From: Panonychus citri
Lineage: Eukaryota > Arthropoda > Arachnida > Trombidiformes > Tetranychidae
Direction of reading: 5' to 3'
DNA length: 64,000 nt
Assembly (NCBI RefSeq): GCF_014898815.1
Contig: NW_026515502.1
Span: 310,001 to 374,000 of the forward strand
Shown in pieces: positions 13,108-26,023 of this stretch (position 1 is its first letter; each line of letters begins with the position of its first letter). Below the pieces are notes generated by a model. That model was given only the letters and a program-made list of their open reading frames with translations, did not search any database and was not told the DNA's origin. The position numbers and the translations under genes were made by a program.

Positions 13108-16079
13108 TTATTTAATAGTTTGATAATTGACCTGATTAAGAGTATGATTAAAATTCAATCAATGATAATGTTCACACACACATAATCTCATAGTAATTTA
13201 ATGACTATTTACTTTATATAGCAATTTGAAATACTCGATAATAATAATATGATTATGATTACCAACTATAAAACGTTTTTTGTTATCAACTGATGAAAAT
13301 GTTTCACATGAACATAACTCTGGATAAAATGTAATAACAATAAAAATGTCATGTATTTGGTTCCAGTAACTATATTAATCGGTTTTCATGATATGATAAA
13401 TCAAATGCTTATATTTGATCTCGGAGCGATTATCGTTTTCCATAAGAAACAAAATTCAATGATAAGATTAACATCATTATCCTTGGCAACAGATTATCTG
13501 ATTCTAATGTCACAAACATCAGCCATCGACCCAACTAACATCTTAAATCAATTGTATTGTTAATATTTACCGATAATTAAACCGATTCCAATTCAACTTG
13601 ACTCTAAAAAGTGATTAAGGAAACAATTAAATGATTGTTAATGTTGTTTCCCTGTTTATTTAACTTTCTCTTAATCAGTTGATTAAATGATAGAAAACAT
13701 ATTCAACCTTTTTAACTAATTTACCTCATACTGTTTACAGATGATTCTGACAATTCTACAATGATTAGTTAATTACTATAAGTAGTAGAGAAAATAATTA
13801 ATCTCGATATTAACTCATTCAATTTAATTGTTACAATAATATTATTTAGTCAAAGGAATCAAATTGAATAGGTTTACAGTTGAATGTAATCAAAAGATGA
13901 AGTTGATGAATGAAATTGATTGTTGATTTAAATTCATCAAATCAAATACTTAATGTTATCATAATTAAATTATCTTTAATTAGAAACTAAATCATTAAAT
14001 GGGAAAAAATTACATTAGTAAAATAGCTTATTGATTAATTTAGTAATTTGTGTGTTGTTAATGAGTTGATTAAATTTGATTCACTTGGTTTCTATTGAAA
14101 ACAACTGAAACATTGATTAACTGTTAATCATTAACAATCAAAGTTTACACAATTCCCATGTTCTTGGGTTTTATTTTAGTGAGTAAATCAACAAGATAAT
14201 CAATTAAATTAAACACTGATCAAATCGATAAATCATCGATTCGATTTGACTCATTAGCAAACAATTAAATCTTGCCCAAAGAAAAAAGGTTTGAGATGAA
14301 AATATTTCCCAAATCAATAAAATAAACCAAAAACAATCAACAAAATCAGCAAGTGAATCAAATCTAGTTGATTAGACAATTAACAAAAGAAACATTGATC
14401 ACAATCAATTGTATCTGAAGGCAAAAAAGAAACCAAAATTTAAATTGTTCACATGAAAATGAAGTTAATGATTAACAAAACGAGTACAACTCAACACCAA
14501 AAAAACCACAATGGTAACTAATAAATTGTAATATCAATTATTATTTTCACGGTTACAACTACAATGTATAACTAATTGTAACGGCAATTCACCCACTTTC
14601 CCACCCAAAACAATCAACTACCTTTGACCTGACACCAAAACATTTACACAACTTGTATTTTTTAACGATGTGAATTAAGTGTGTCTCGTAAATTAAATCA
14701 TTGAAATCAAATTGATTGAATACAATGATATGTATTGATTAACATTGTCATTTTGTATCAATAGCTTGTTAACTAACAATCAAAGCTTGAGTCTATTAAA
14801 ATCACAACTATTACATCACAATTGAAACTTTTTCATTGATTAATGTTCATGTTGGTTAATAATTTTCATGGGAAAGTCTGAAAAAGCCAAAAAGTTACTT
14901 GATTGTGTTGATAGATTGATGATGATTGTGAATTTATATCAGAATTTCAGTTTCATATTTTTAAAAGGATAAGGAAATAGATTGAGTACAATTAACGGTT
15001 ATATCTTATTTTCCATGACATTTTAATTGTAATCTTATTGTTCAATTTGATATAATCTCATGATAACAGATAATAATCATAATGATGACCATCGACTTTT
15101 GTATATTAACTGATTAACTAATGAAAGTTGATACTGTTATATCATTTAATGGAGACAATGATTTAAGTTGATTGGACATAAATTATGATATTTATGTGAC
15201 AATATTTATTGTTGTTTACCATTTAAATGATAATGTTACAGTTTTTGTCGGGGATAAAATTATGTTTACATTTGGTCAACGAAAGTGATGACAATGAGAA
15301 ATGTCCCAAGGAATTAATTGTCCAATCGATTTCCCAATGGTCAAGGAAAGAAAAATAATAATAATAAAAGGACAGAATAAAGATTAAGAAAGAGACAATT
15401 ATGAAGATAATGATGATAATCATCATGAAAGATTATGAGACTTGGGAGATAAACCAGATCACAGATATGGTAATGAGTATAAGAGAGATTAATATAAACA
15501 TTCAACAATTAGGTAAGGTATTGAATCTAATTGATTAAAGTGACCAGTCACTGAGAGAGAGATAAAACTACAATTAATTGTTATACAAAAGTGATCCAAT
15601 TGAGTTATGATAACATTAATTGTTATAATCGAAAGAGCCAAACAGGAAGGATGATGAAAATATATATTCAAGGAAATTAAATGAAAGATAATAAAAAGTA
15701 ACGGTATTTTTTTCATTCAGAAAGTAAGTGATAAGTTAACAGTTTAATAGGTGGACAATGGGAGTGGACAGAGACAAACAAATTGACATTTGTTGAAATT
15801 CACAGGGAGTGAGATATTAGGGTAATGGGAGTTGCATCATTGTTATGATCTTGTATTAGTATCAATGGTTGACCAACTCTTTATGTCCAATAAAAACAAT
15901 CAAAGTGATTTGTAGATAGTCCATGTAAACGGAAATGTAAGCCCTCTGGTCACTTAAATAACTTGAATGACCAATAGAATGTCTCTGTCTTATAACTTTC
16001 AATAGGTTGACTTTTATACTGTTTGGAAATGATGTACTTATGTAATGATTACATTAAGAGTCAAGTTGATTTCATCGAA
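13108..16079. other. Unique spacer between the palindrome arms
   Basis: About 3.0 kb of single-copy AT-rich DNA sits at the centre of the inverted repeat. Short open frames (13351-13563 plus, 15223-15426 minus, 15489-15716 minus) are low-complexity or lack a domain. I see no gene, terminal repeats or RNA signature. Confidence 0.6.
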
Positions 16080-16692
16080 TAAGATTTAATTGTGAGTTTG
16101 AAGATGAGTTTAAATTGTCAATGTTAAGTTTATGGTAATTTAAACGTGTGCTTATTGTTATTGCCACAGTTACAAACCAACATCATCATCATCATCATCA
16201 TCATCGTCCTGGTCTCATCTTCCTCATCCTCATCCTCATCTTCATCCTTATACTCATCTTTATCTTTATCTTTATCCTCATCGTCTTAATCATCACAATG
16301 ATAATATTGTCATAATCATCGTAACCATAATCATAATCATAATCATAATCATCGTAATCTTTATTATTGTTATCAATTTGATATCAAACTGTGAAAAAGT
16401 TTTCCTTGTTAAATAGTTGATAACATTTCCCATGGACACTTTTTTTTCATTGGTTTTTATTTGAAATGTTTGATTATTTGACAATTTAAAGTAAATTTAA
16501 ATTTGATTATAAATTGTTATTGTTATTGTTGGTGGTGGTGGTGAATTGATGTTGATTAGCCATTTAACTCTGTCTCTCTGGGAGAGTTGAATGAGTTAAT
16601 ATTATAACTTTATGAAGGGATAAAGTTTTAAAAGGATAATCATAATCATATTTTAAACCATGACCTTAACGGATTAACAGGACGAGTGACCT
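16080..16692 (-). repeat. Palindrome block 5, right arm (innermost)
   Basis: Reverse complement of 12513-13107, with a longer CAT trinucleotide run. No gene is supported. Confidence 0.88.
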
Positions 16693-16916
16693 TTAACGCA
16701 CAATCAATACATCATTATGCTAGTATTTAACAGTAAATTTAGTAATTGTGATGATTGTCTTATGGACTAATAAACACATACATTCACTCCCGTAAAGAGG
16801 TGAGAAAGTAACAGGTAGAAAACTTTGTTCTCTCGCATCTTCTATGAACTTTTTTACTATTCAACTTTTAACGTAGCATACATTTTTACATGTACAAATG
16901 TATAAAATTATCCTTT

Positions 16917-17880
16917 AGACCTGAGGACTTTTATTCTGATTCTGATTTAAATTCAAGTAAAAAAACGTGTCTACTTGTTGGGCAAATGACAAAATATTTA
17001 TCATAATTTTTGTAAAAAAAGGTTGATGATCATTATGATTATAAGGATGATGAAAATGAAGATGAGGATGAGGATGAGGACGAGGATGAGGATGATTGTA
17101 ATTATCATGATTATGTTGATAATCTAGTGATACTCGTGGTTTAACTATGGGAATAAGTTGATCTTTTGTTCACGGAAACGGATAAGTGAATAATTTGAGA
17201 GGGATCATTATAATGATGATTATGATGATGATGAGAATGATGATGAACGAAAGACGATTTATTATTATGATCGTGAGTATAAGATGATGATAACCATTAG
17301 CTTTAGGCTATTTAAATGAAGGGTAACGGTTAGAGTAGAGTAAAGACCGGAAATAGATAAAAAATGAAAGAGAGAAGGAAAGAAAGGAAAGAGTAAGTGA
17401 GAGAGAGAGAGTGAGAGAGAGAGAGTGAGAGAGAGTGAGTGAGTGAGAGGTGGGTGGTTGGGATAAAACATTGATACTTTGCAATGATAAGGATTGAAGA
17501 TGATGTTGTTTATATTGATAGAAACCCTTCCGAGTGAAATGATTGTTACAATTTATAAACAATCGGATGAAACAATTTATCAGACTTACGATAACATCAT
17601 TAACAAAGTATAATGTCACTTGCGATGTAGTTGGTGATGATGATGATGAGAGAGGAGGATCCAAAGTATTAAAGTAGCACCAATGATAAGTGTTATCAAT
17701 GAGTTTACATGATGTTAGTTGTAGATCCGAATTGTATTGCAAAAGCGATTAACTTATCATTGACCTTTGATTGACCCTTTTTTTTACTAATGAGATAAAG
17801 AGTTTTTCTCAGGGTCAAAGGGACATAAATAGTAATTTAATTTTTATAATTCACCAGCCAATTGGCTTTATCAAATTTCT
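16917..17880 (-). repeat. Palindrome block 4, right arm
   Basis: Reverse complement of 10395-11342. The block ends abruptly at 17880. The next bases (from 17886) match left-arm sequence in direct rather than inverted orientation, which marks a rearrangement breakpoint. Confidence 0.88.
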
Positions 17881-17885
17881 CGAAT

Positions 17886-17998
17886 TGACAATTGAATAAA
17901 CATTAATCACATTTCAATTTAATCTTTCCCGTTCTTCCTTCCTTTTATATCAGCTAATTAACTGAAGAGTTAACTAACTTGCACTAGACAAGTAAATT
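17886..17998 (+). repeat. Small shared piece in direct orientation (inverted relative to the rest of the arm)
   Basis: This segment matches 10244-10364 on the same strand, with a few small gaps. In a simple palindrome it should be reverse-complemented. It therefore records a local inversion of roughly 100 bases in one arm, at the edge of block 4. Confidence 0.7.
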
Positions 17999-19400
17999 AC
18001 TCTGAATTTTTACTCAGATTTGTCAGACTATTGATTCAGAGTCGAGGTTAGTCTCAATATCAAAAGTCATATCATGGTAATGATATTAGATGATTAATTT
18101 ATTTGAGAAAAAAATTCATAGTGTAAGTGAATTAGCGTGTAATTAGTGAAAATGTGTATTCAATTTTCTATTTCATGTATTGCAATTCGTTTTCAAAGCT
18201 ACAAAGTCAAATACTTTCTACTAATTAATAAGAAAATAATTAATAAACTGGAATCAAGAAAAAGTAACTGACCTTTTCGTAGGATCAAATCAATTGATTG
18301 TCTTACCATGAACATATTGTCAACTTGTATTAAACATAACCATCTTATTAATGTGGCTTTGTAACTTGATATCAAAACAGAGAATCAGCTGATTGTCATA
18401 TCTTTGTTATCACATCGATTACCATTTATTATACAAGAAACAGTTGATTTCTTATAATAATGATAAAAAAAACTTAATGAAGCTTCACTTGATTAACTGA
18501 ATACCATTAATCTGATTCCATTCAATTATAATAATAATCATGAAACTTTTTCATCTTTTAATCCATTCAATTGTATTGATAATTTATTATCTTACATTAA
18601 TGATAATTATCTTAATCATCATCTTAATATTAACTTGGCTCATTGAAGTTGAACATAACAAAACTTAACTCTTATCGTCTCATATCCTTTTCAGTGAAGA
18701 TTAACTATTAGTATATAAGTTATCAATTTAATCAATCTCATCAATTGTGATCATCATTTCTTATTGTCATGATCATATCTGTGACAATCAACTAACTGTG
18801 AAACATAAACTCAATTTAATTGCCATCCTCTTCTCACCTTCCAATAAAGTTAATCTTTTCTATTACTTTGTCTTTTTCTAGAATCACAATTTCTCATATT
18901 AACATAACATAAAAAACACACTTAAGCCAAACAATTTCGAGTTCATTTTGAAGACCCTCGCTGTTATCATAATCATCATTCTGTTTGATGATAATATAAT
19001 TGTGTAACAACAATATTGACATTTCGCTTTTATCCTTTTTTTATATGTTTCCCAAGTTTCCTTGGTCATCCGTTGACCAAAGGGATATGAAATCATACTT
19101 GATGTAACCGTATGTACATTGACAGGATTATCCAGAAAAATAGCATAAATGAAGTCTTATTTTTTTATGGCAATTGAGCTTTAACAAGTATCCACTGGTC
19201 AGTTAGAGAAAAGAGAGAAAGTAAATATAAAATATTACATTAGAATGTGAATCTCATAAGCGTGAGTCTTGTGCATAAGATGATGCTGATGATGAAAAAG
19301 ATAATGATATGCATAATGATGAATCTTAACGATGTCTTAACCATAAGAGAAAACAGTTACTATTGATAATAATTTTGATCGTCAAATAGGATAATGTTTG
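17999..19400. other. Right-arm-specific intergenic DNA
   Basis: About 1.4 kb lies between the direct piece and block 3 with no left-arm counterpart. It is AT-rich and I see no gene. A short minus frame at 18899-19096 has no recognisable domain. Confidence 0.5.
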
Positions 19401-19520
19401 ACATTTTGGTGACAAGTCACGTGTACATTTAGTGATCATGTCAAAGAAAACAAAACAGAAATAACGTAAATGTATATTCACAATCAAGCGAAATAGTTAC
19501 AATTATTATATTGTCACAAT

Positions 19521-19562
<42 letters not shown>

Positions 19563-19725
19563 TGTATTAACTTGTGTCTGAGTGTGTGTATGGTGATGAA
19601 ACAGGAAGGATGAGAAATGAATATTTTACCAAGCGGACACTTGATTAGTGGACACACAGACACAGCGAATACACAATAGGACAAGATAAAAAATATCAAA
19701 TCTCTGTCATAATATTGAAAGGCGT

Positions 19726-19756
<31 letters not shown>

Positions 19757-19960
19757 GCGAAATTAGAATCAACAACATGATACCATGAACGAAAAGAAGA
19801 TCAATTGAATTGGCCTGTGAATGGAAGGATGGATGGTAGAATTGATTAGTAAAAAACTCTATGCTTTTTGATAGACATGAGAAAGTCAATTACCTTTCAT
19901 TGAGTTAATAATATGCAGAAAAATCCAAGATTAGATTGACACTTTGGATTAAGCTAATCA
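19401..19960 (-). repeat. Palindrome block 3, right arm
   Basis: Reverse complement of 9081-9630, including an expanded (CT)n tract at about 19526-19558 and an (AG)n tract at about 19731-19755. No gene is supported. Confidence 0.88.
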
Positions 19961-22900
19961 CTTTTGTGGTTACACTTTTCCATCCTTTCATTTGATTTCC
20001 ACGGTTAAATCAGTTGTGCCAATCCTCAATTAATGAAGCAACAATGTCACTCTTAATGGTGAAAATTTAATTTTCATTTATAAAAATACGTAGCAACATT
20101 AATCTTACAGACCAATTTACCAATACAATCAAAAATCAAGCAAACAAAGGGTTAAGAGAGCAACAATTAGTAAATTGATGGACTAAATAATAAGAAAAAA
20201 GAAATTAGCAAAGATGAAATGTACCACTCAAGTCGAAAATATATCAATGCAAACTTATTAATACAATTGTATTAATTTCTACAAAAAGATCTCAAATTAA
20301 AATTGATTATCCAAATAATACAAGATAACTGATGATTATTAATTAACTTGTTGGAATCAGATTGTAGTTTTTAGCTCAAAAGGGTTAGAAAACAAAACTT
20401 TAATCTTCCAATGGATTCTAATATTACTCATCGAAATTCAATGATTGGAGCAAATCAACGGAATCAATCAACTTGATTGCTTTACAATTGTTACAGTTTA
20501 TTTCTTTTTTTTTGAAGATATGACATCAATTAGACAATAAATTACTTGAAACCAACGCGTGTTGATTAGATTGTAAAGATAATTGTTGCTTTTTTATTCA
20601 ATTGATTTTGTTTGAAAAAAAAATGACAGCAGTAAGTTGATACTAAGGGTAAGTATTAATAGATTGTATTTTTTTTCTTGTTATTAGTTAAATTAAAGAA
20701 TTGTTTTTCATTTGTTCCTCACTCTCGAAATATAATCTAAATTATGACATAATTTACAGTTTAATGCTGTACTTATTTTGATCTCTTACTTTTAGATATT
20801 CCTCTCTCCATGGTAAAAGTATTATCAACACCTTACTTAACATTAACGATGGCGAATAGTGATAATATTTTTTTTCCATCAACTGAAAGATACGATACAA
20901 GATGTAGTAATCAAAAAGACCTCCAAGAAATAACCATCATCATCATCAGCGGAACAATTTAACTGAAGCCAGTTACCAAAAACTCATATGGGAATCGATA
21001 TCCCAAAGGTAATCATCAACAATTGAATGTCTTGTTATTAGTTCTCATAACAATAACATTCCAATATCTTTTTTAATACTATTTATTTACATGGGATTTT
21101 CTTTATATCATCAGCCTGCATGAGTATATTTTTTTTTCCTTCCTTCCTCTCATCATCATCAATGACTTTAGTGAATTTAAGTGTCTACCCCAATAAGATT
21201 TACTTTCCAAGGTATGGATTTTGTGTGTATTGAACATGAACAGTTATGGATAATAATGATTGTAACATGATAAAATTGTTAGAACCTCGGAGAGAATCAA
21301 TGTAATAAATTTACTAAAAAATGTTCTTTTCTCTTTAATCGAGCTTTTCATCAACAATGGTTAAATTGTAAGTCACTCGAAAGTAAATTGTTCAAGTGAA
21401 ACTTGGAGATATTATTTCTAATCACTCGAGTGTATGTATTCATTTACGAAAATTTTCCAATGACATTTTCATTTTATTATATCATTGGAATCAATCAAGA
21501 GTTGAGATGATCATTTTATATTCTTATTAATTCAGTTTCTATTTTTAAATATTCAATTTAGGTGACAAGTGACCAAGAAAATGGGTTTTCTATTAAGGTC
21601 TTTAAATATACATAATAAAAGACTTGGGGATCCAATGGTTAACTTTATCAAATTGATTGAATATTCAAGTTTATTTAAAGTGTTGATAGGTGAATATGGT
21701 AAAGCCATAATTTGATCTTCGAAAGGTTAATGGTAATGGTTATCATTTAAACTTTACTTTTTACCCAACACTTATAAGCTAAAGTTGATTGCATAAATGT
21801 TTGCATAAGTTATCACAAGTATTAATATTTCATCAATATATTGATTAACCATTGAATCGTGGTGATCATTTACAAATTTCTGTCTATTTATCATTGGATT
21901 AACTTTGGTAACGGTAAAGGTTATGGTGAGATGACGAGTCTCAATTCAAAGACAATTGGAACAAAATTGACCAAATTATCAATGAAAATTTATGATTCCT
22001 TGACTATTATATCCAGAAAAGTAATATCTTGGACATGGGTCATCTCTCGCATTGAGTTTTTATCATTATCACTTGAAAATTCAATACTTCGATCTGAAGT
22101 GAATCACATTTTTTTCAACATTTTATTCACTCTGAATGTAAAATGTCCAGTTGATTCCAGGAACTCCGGAAATAAAGAAAAAAACTTAGTTTCCCTTGAT
22201 GAAAACTTTTTTTATTCGAAATTTTCATTTTTCTATCCCCTCTAACACGATTTTTGGTTTAGATTTGTAAAATTGGACTTTATCCATTTCTACCCTGAAA
22301 TCTATTCACTTTTAACATAATTTTCTATCAAATCAGTTCACTGGCAATTGACTTTGATTACAAAAGATTCATTGTGAAAAATTGAATTTTTCTCGAAAAA
22401 TATTGTGGTCAATTTAAAAAGTACATAAATTATTCATGGACTAATAAGGAAATGAATATTTTTTATGAAACTTTCAAATATTACTACTTACTTATGGCGA
22501 TTACGGTGTGATGGTGATTCACAAATTGTGCTTAATGTCCAGTTGAAGTAATTCCCACTTCCATAATCAACAATTTACGATGATACAATTAGCTTTTTAA
22601 TAAAGACCAGAAATGTTTTTCTAAACTTGTCGATAAATTGGTTGACAAATTCAATTTTTGATCTACTTCAAACTGTCCAGTCCAATTCTCAGAAAACCGG
22701 AAACTAAATTTCCTATAGAACTTTTTTTTTATTCGAAAATTTTAGTTGGAAAATTTTCTATTATTATTCAACATTTTCAAAGATATAAACTTTTTGAGAT
22801 TTTTTATCAATGCCATCAAATTTTGGCTGATATTCCCTCGATTGAACTTATATCAAAAGTTATTGAGTTAATTGGAAATATGAAAATCGACTTATTTTCT

Positions 22901-23275
22901 AGAAAAATTTATCCAAATGTTTCTTGTCCAAGTGTCAGTTTAAATTGTAAAATATTCTGATGCTTGATGATCTCGTTAACTATTCACAGATTATTAACTT
23001 TGATTCAATTTTTTATTTGGAGATATTCAGATAGCCCATCATGATGATTCGGATCATATTCTTGGAATTCATTTAATTTCAAATTTATCATATCGACGGA
23101 CATAAAAATTTATGATTAAACATAAATCTGACACTTGATTTATTCAGAAACCAATATAACCAGAATTTTACTTTTTGATTGTCTATCAACAAGTACCAAT
23201 AGAACCACTAACATAAATGATACCGAGATTATTATTAGAATCGTTTCCTCGAGTCCTTGGGAGCACTGGAAAAAC
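19961..23275. other. Right-arm-specific 3.3 kb segment with two uncharacterised open frames
   Basis: The left arm has 0.64 kb of unrelated DNA at this position. Two plus-strand frames, 21859-22245 and 22658-22960, are the longest here. Their surroundings share repeated words: TGTCCAG, then CCGGAAA, then a T-run followed by ATTCGAAA, near 22145-22225 and again near 22673-22740. This suggests an old internal duplication. Neither frame has a signal peptide, recognisable domain or clear splice structure. I do not recognise any gene here. Confidence 0.35.
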
Positions 23276-23835
23276 AATTAACATTTACAGTTATCTAAAT
23301 ATTGTATCATGTTAATCATCGTAATTTTCATGATCATTGAAAATTAATTAACTGTGTTTCCTTTTTTTTAGTACCTTAATCACAATTAATATTAATTGAA
23401 ACTTTTTTTTCTCTTTACGATCAAAAGTCCAATGTCTTTTTTTATGGGTTAAGCGTAAGGTTAAGTCGATATGAAACATCAATGACCCGATAAGACGCTT
23501 GTTCATCTCAAGAGCTAAAGTTGATTAAGCAAATTAAAAGATTTTCATTGTAACAATTGACCGAATGTAAATATCATCATATAAATTGTAACAAGTAGAC
23601 AATTGATTGTTAATAGTTTTCTCTCTCTCATTCAATAAACTACTAGATAATCATGACAATTGTAAGAAAGGTATTGAAACGAGGTTTGGAAAACATTTAA
23701 AAATGTTTTAATGATAAAATTGTTTCTTTTCTCACGATTAAGTAATTGTCAACAATTAGTTTTGTTATTATTTGTTCAAAATAATAGTTGAATGTATTTC
23801 TTGAAACGGGTTATCCTTAATGATATCTAATTAGT
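23276..23835 (-). repeat. Palindrome block 2, right arm
   Basis: Reverse complement of 7873-8443. In the left arm this block lies just downstream of the carboxypeptidase stop codon. Here it is followed by about 104 unrelated bases (23836-23939) and then block 1, with no trace of the carboxypeptidase gene. Confidence 0.88.
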
Positions 23836-23939
23836 ATTTTAGACTGAGTTTTTTGATGCACCAGAATATTTCATAGAATCCTCTCAGCTTCGGCTCAATC
23901 TTGTTTGAAAATTTCGTAATCTTAATCACTTATGTATTA

Positions 23940-26023
23940 GATATTAGATTAAGATAATGATGCAAACACATTAACACTTTGTTGTAGATTATACAATCAA
24001 TAGATTTGATTACATTGGTGATTATGATTAATCTGATAATTCCGGTTCTCACAAGAACCAACAATCAAGTGAAAACTTTAACTTCCGTTTTATTTGAAAA
24101 AAACTTTTCAAACATTTTAAACTTTTAAAAGTAAATTTGTTTCCATTGCCGTTGAACATTTTGATTAATTGACTTTCATTTGATGTCGCGAGTCAATGAA
24201 CAGTTACAATCGAACTGCTTCTAGTCTCAGTCATGTTCATCATCTAATTGTCGATGATCATTTTCATTGATCATCTTTTCTAATCACAAATTGTATTAAT
24301 AACTCACTCAATTTACGTTTGGACTCAACTGGAATGAAAAGAGTTGGAACATAATTCCACTATTAATATTTGTACCGATTCAGAACTTTAGATTCGAGTA
24401 GTTGAATACCGACAACTGAATGAACATTAGACATTCACTTGACTTCACGAAACTCACAAAAATCACGAGAAACGGAAAATGGTACACATCGTGTTCTGAG
24501 TCAACTGTTGGTGACAAAAGATGATCTTGAACAAAATTGTCGATTCTCCTTGTTGCTCAAGTTTCGTGATTAAATTAACTCGACCAATTAAACTCTTTCC
24601 ATTTTTTACTATCAATATTTTCTAATCGCCTACAAATTATGATAAAAGACAAGTTTTGATTGTGACCTTTTCTCATCAGATAAATTGAAATGATTTAAAA
24701 ATTGGCTTTAAATTGTTGATCAAAGTGTCCCTTAGGCATGGGAAATAAGTTAACCAATTGGATACAGTTAATAGAGTTAATTGTAATCAAGTAACTTACC
24801 CGTTGATCCAATTGACAATTGAATAACAATCAAGTTAATCAATATTTCCAATCAGTTTTTTTAACTCAATCATTTCCCATAGAGACTGATTAACATTTAA
24901 CCTCTTTACTTACAATCAGATTTAATTAGATAACAATTTAAATAAAATCTCACGCTTTTTTACTCATTTTCAACCATATCAACAATTTAAGTGGATAATC
25001 AATTAATCCTTGGGTCCCTTATCATCAGCTGATTGCTGTTAATTGTCAATATCTCAAGTTGCTCAAAATGTTCATCAGATACAATTAGTCAGCTAAAAAC
25101 TCCAATTCAATGTTAATCAATTGTATCATTTGTCTCTTACTGTTTTCTTATAATTTGTTGATCCAGTTACAGAATCAGATGATTATGACAATGATAACAA
25201 TCAGAGATTCACTTATTGTATATTAGTTAATTACATGTAACATAGTAAATAGCAGATAATTAAATCTCAACATGAATCAATTCAATTAATTGTTGAAAAG
25301 AAACATAAAAAAAGCTTTTATCTGATTCAGCGAGTCTGATATTCAATCAAGATAATTAATCTAATGTTCAGCAAATAGACAAACAAACAAATGAAACGAA
25401 AGCCAATTAATCATAATATTATTTAATTCTCGTTATTTAATCAAAATTGAGAACTGAATTAAAGTTGATCAGTCAATTACTAAAAAAGAGTTTCTTCCGA
25501 TTATTCAAAGAAAAAGAATCTCGAATCATAAATTTAATGACTAATCTCATGTTCCTTTATCTTTATCTTTATCCTTTTCCCTCCTTTACCTCGACTATTG
25601 ATCTTGACCGTTAATCCTATAGACTAGTAAATGTTATTCTGATAATATGATGACATTTATAGGAGTTTAAAAGTTTCTAATATCGAGACTGTTATTAGAT
25701 AATATTGATAGATGGCGCTGAGAATAGATAACAGTTTAAAATTATTAATATAAAAACTAAAAGTTATCAAAAGGATAATAAATTATTAGTATTAAGGTTG
25801 TTTTGGTTTTGGAGTTGAAAGTTTATTGTACAATAAGAAAAGTGATAAAATATAAACAATTGACTAGATAGAAATTGTTGTTTGGTTAATTTGGTCTTTG
25901 GATTGATACATGAAGTTGATTAGATTGTGAATAGAAATTGTTGATTGATTATTGATGAATCGATGATGAATTTGGTTACGAGTAGTTGATGATTTATCTT
26001 CTCAGTTTTCTGCGATGAAAGGA
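23940..26023 (-). repeat. Palindrome block 1, right arm
   Basis: Reverse complement of 1-2087. Its outer end contains the last ten codons, stop included, of the minus-strand serine-rich ORF. Because the left partner is cut by the window edge, the true outer boundary of the palindrome is unknown and may include that whole ORF. Confidence 0.9.

Larger units (their letters stand above)
1..26023. repeat. Giant imperfect inverted repeat (palindrome), left arm truncated by the window
   Basis: Base 1 pairs with base 26023 and the innermost paired bases are about 13107 and 16080. This leaves a spacer of about 3.0 kb (13108-16079). Six blocks match between the arms: 1-2087 with 23940-26023, 7873-8443 with 23276-23835, 9081-9630 with 19401-19960, 10395-11342 with 16917-17880, 12513-13107 with 16080-16692, and a small piece 10244-10364 with 17886-17998 that matches in direct orientation. 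Stretches compared by eye differ only at scattered bases. DNA between blocks differs completely between arms in length and sequence. The structure is seen directly; whether it is a genomic palindrome or a join of two haplotypes is not decided by sequence alone. Confidence 0.9.

Noticed and set aside
15489..15716. 75-codon minus frame starting with a signal-peptide-like sequence in the palindrome spacer
   Set aside because: Hydrophobic starts are common in AT-rich chance ORFs; no conserved features and no splice partners.
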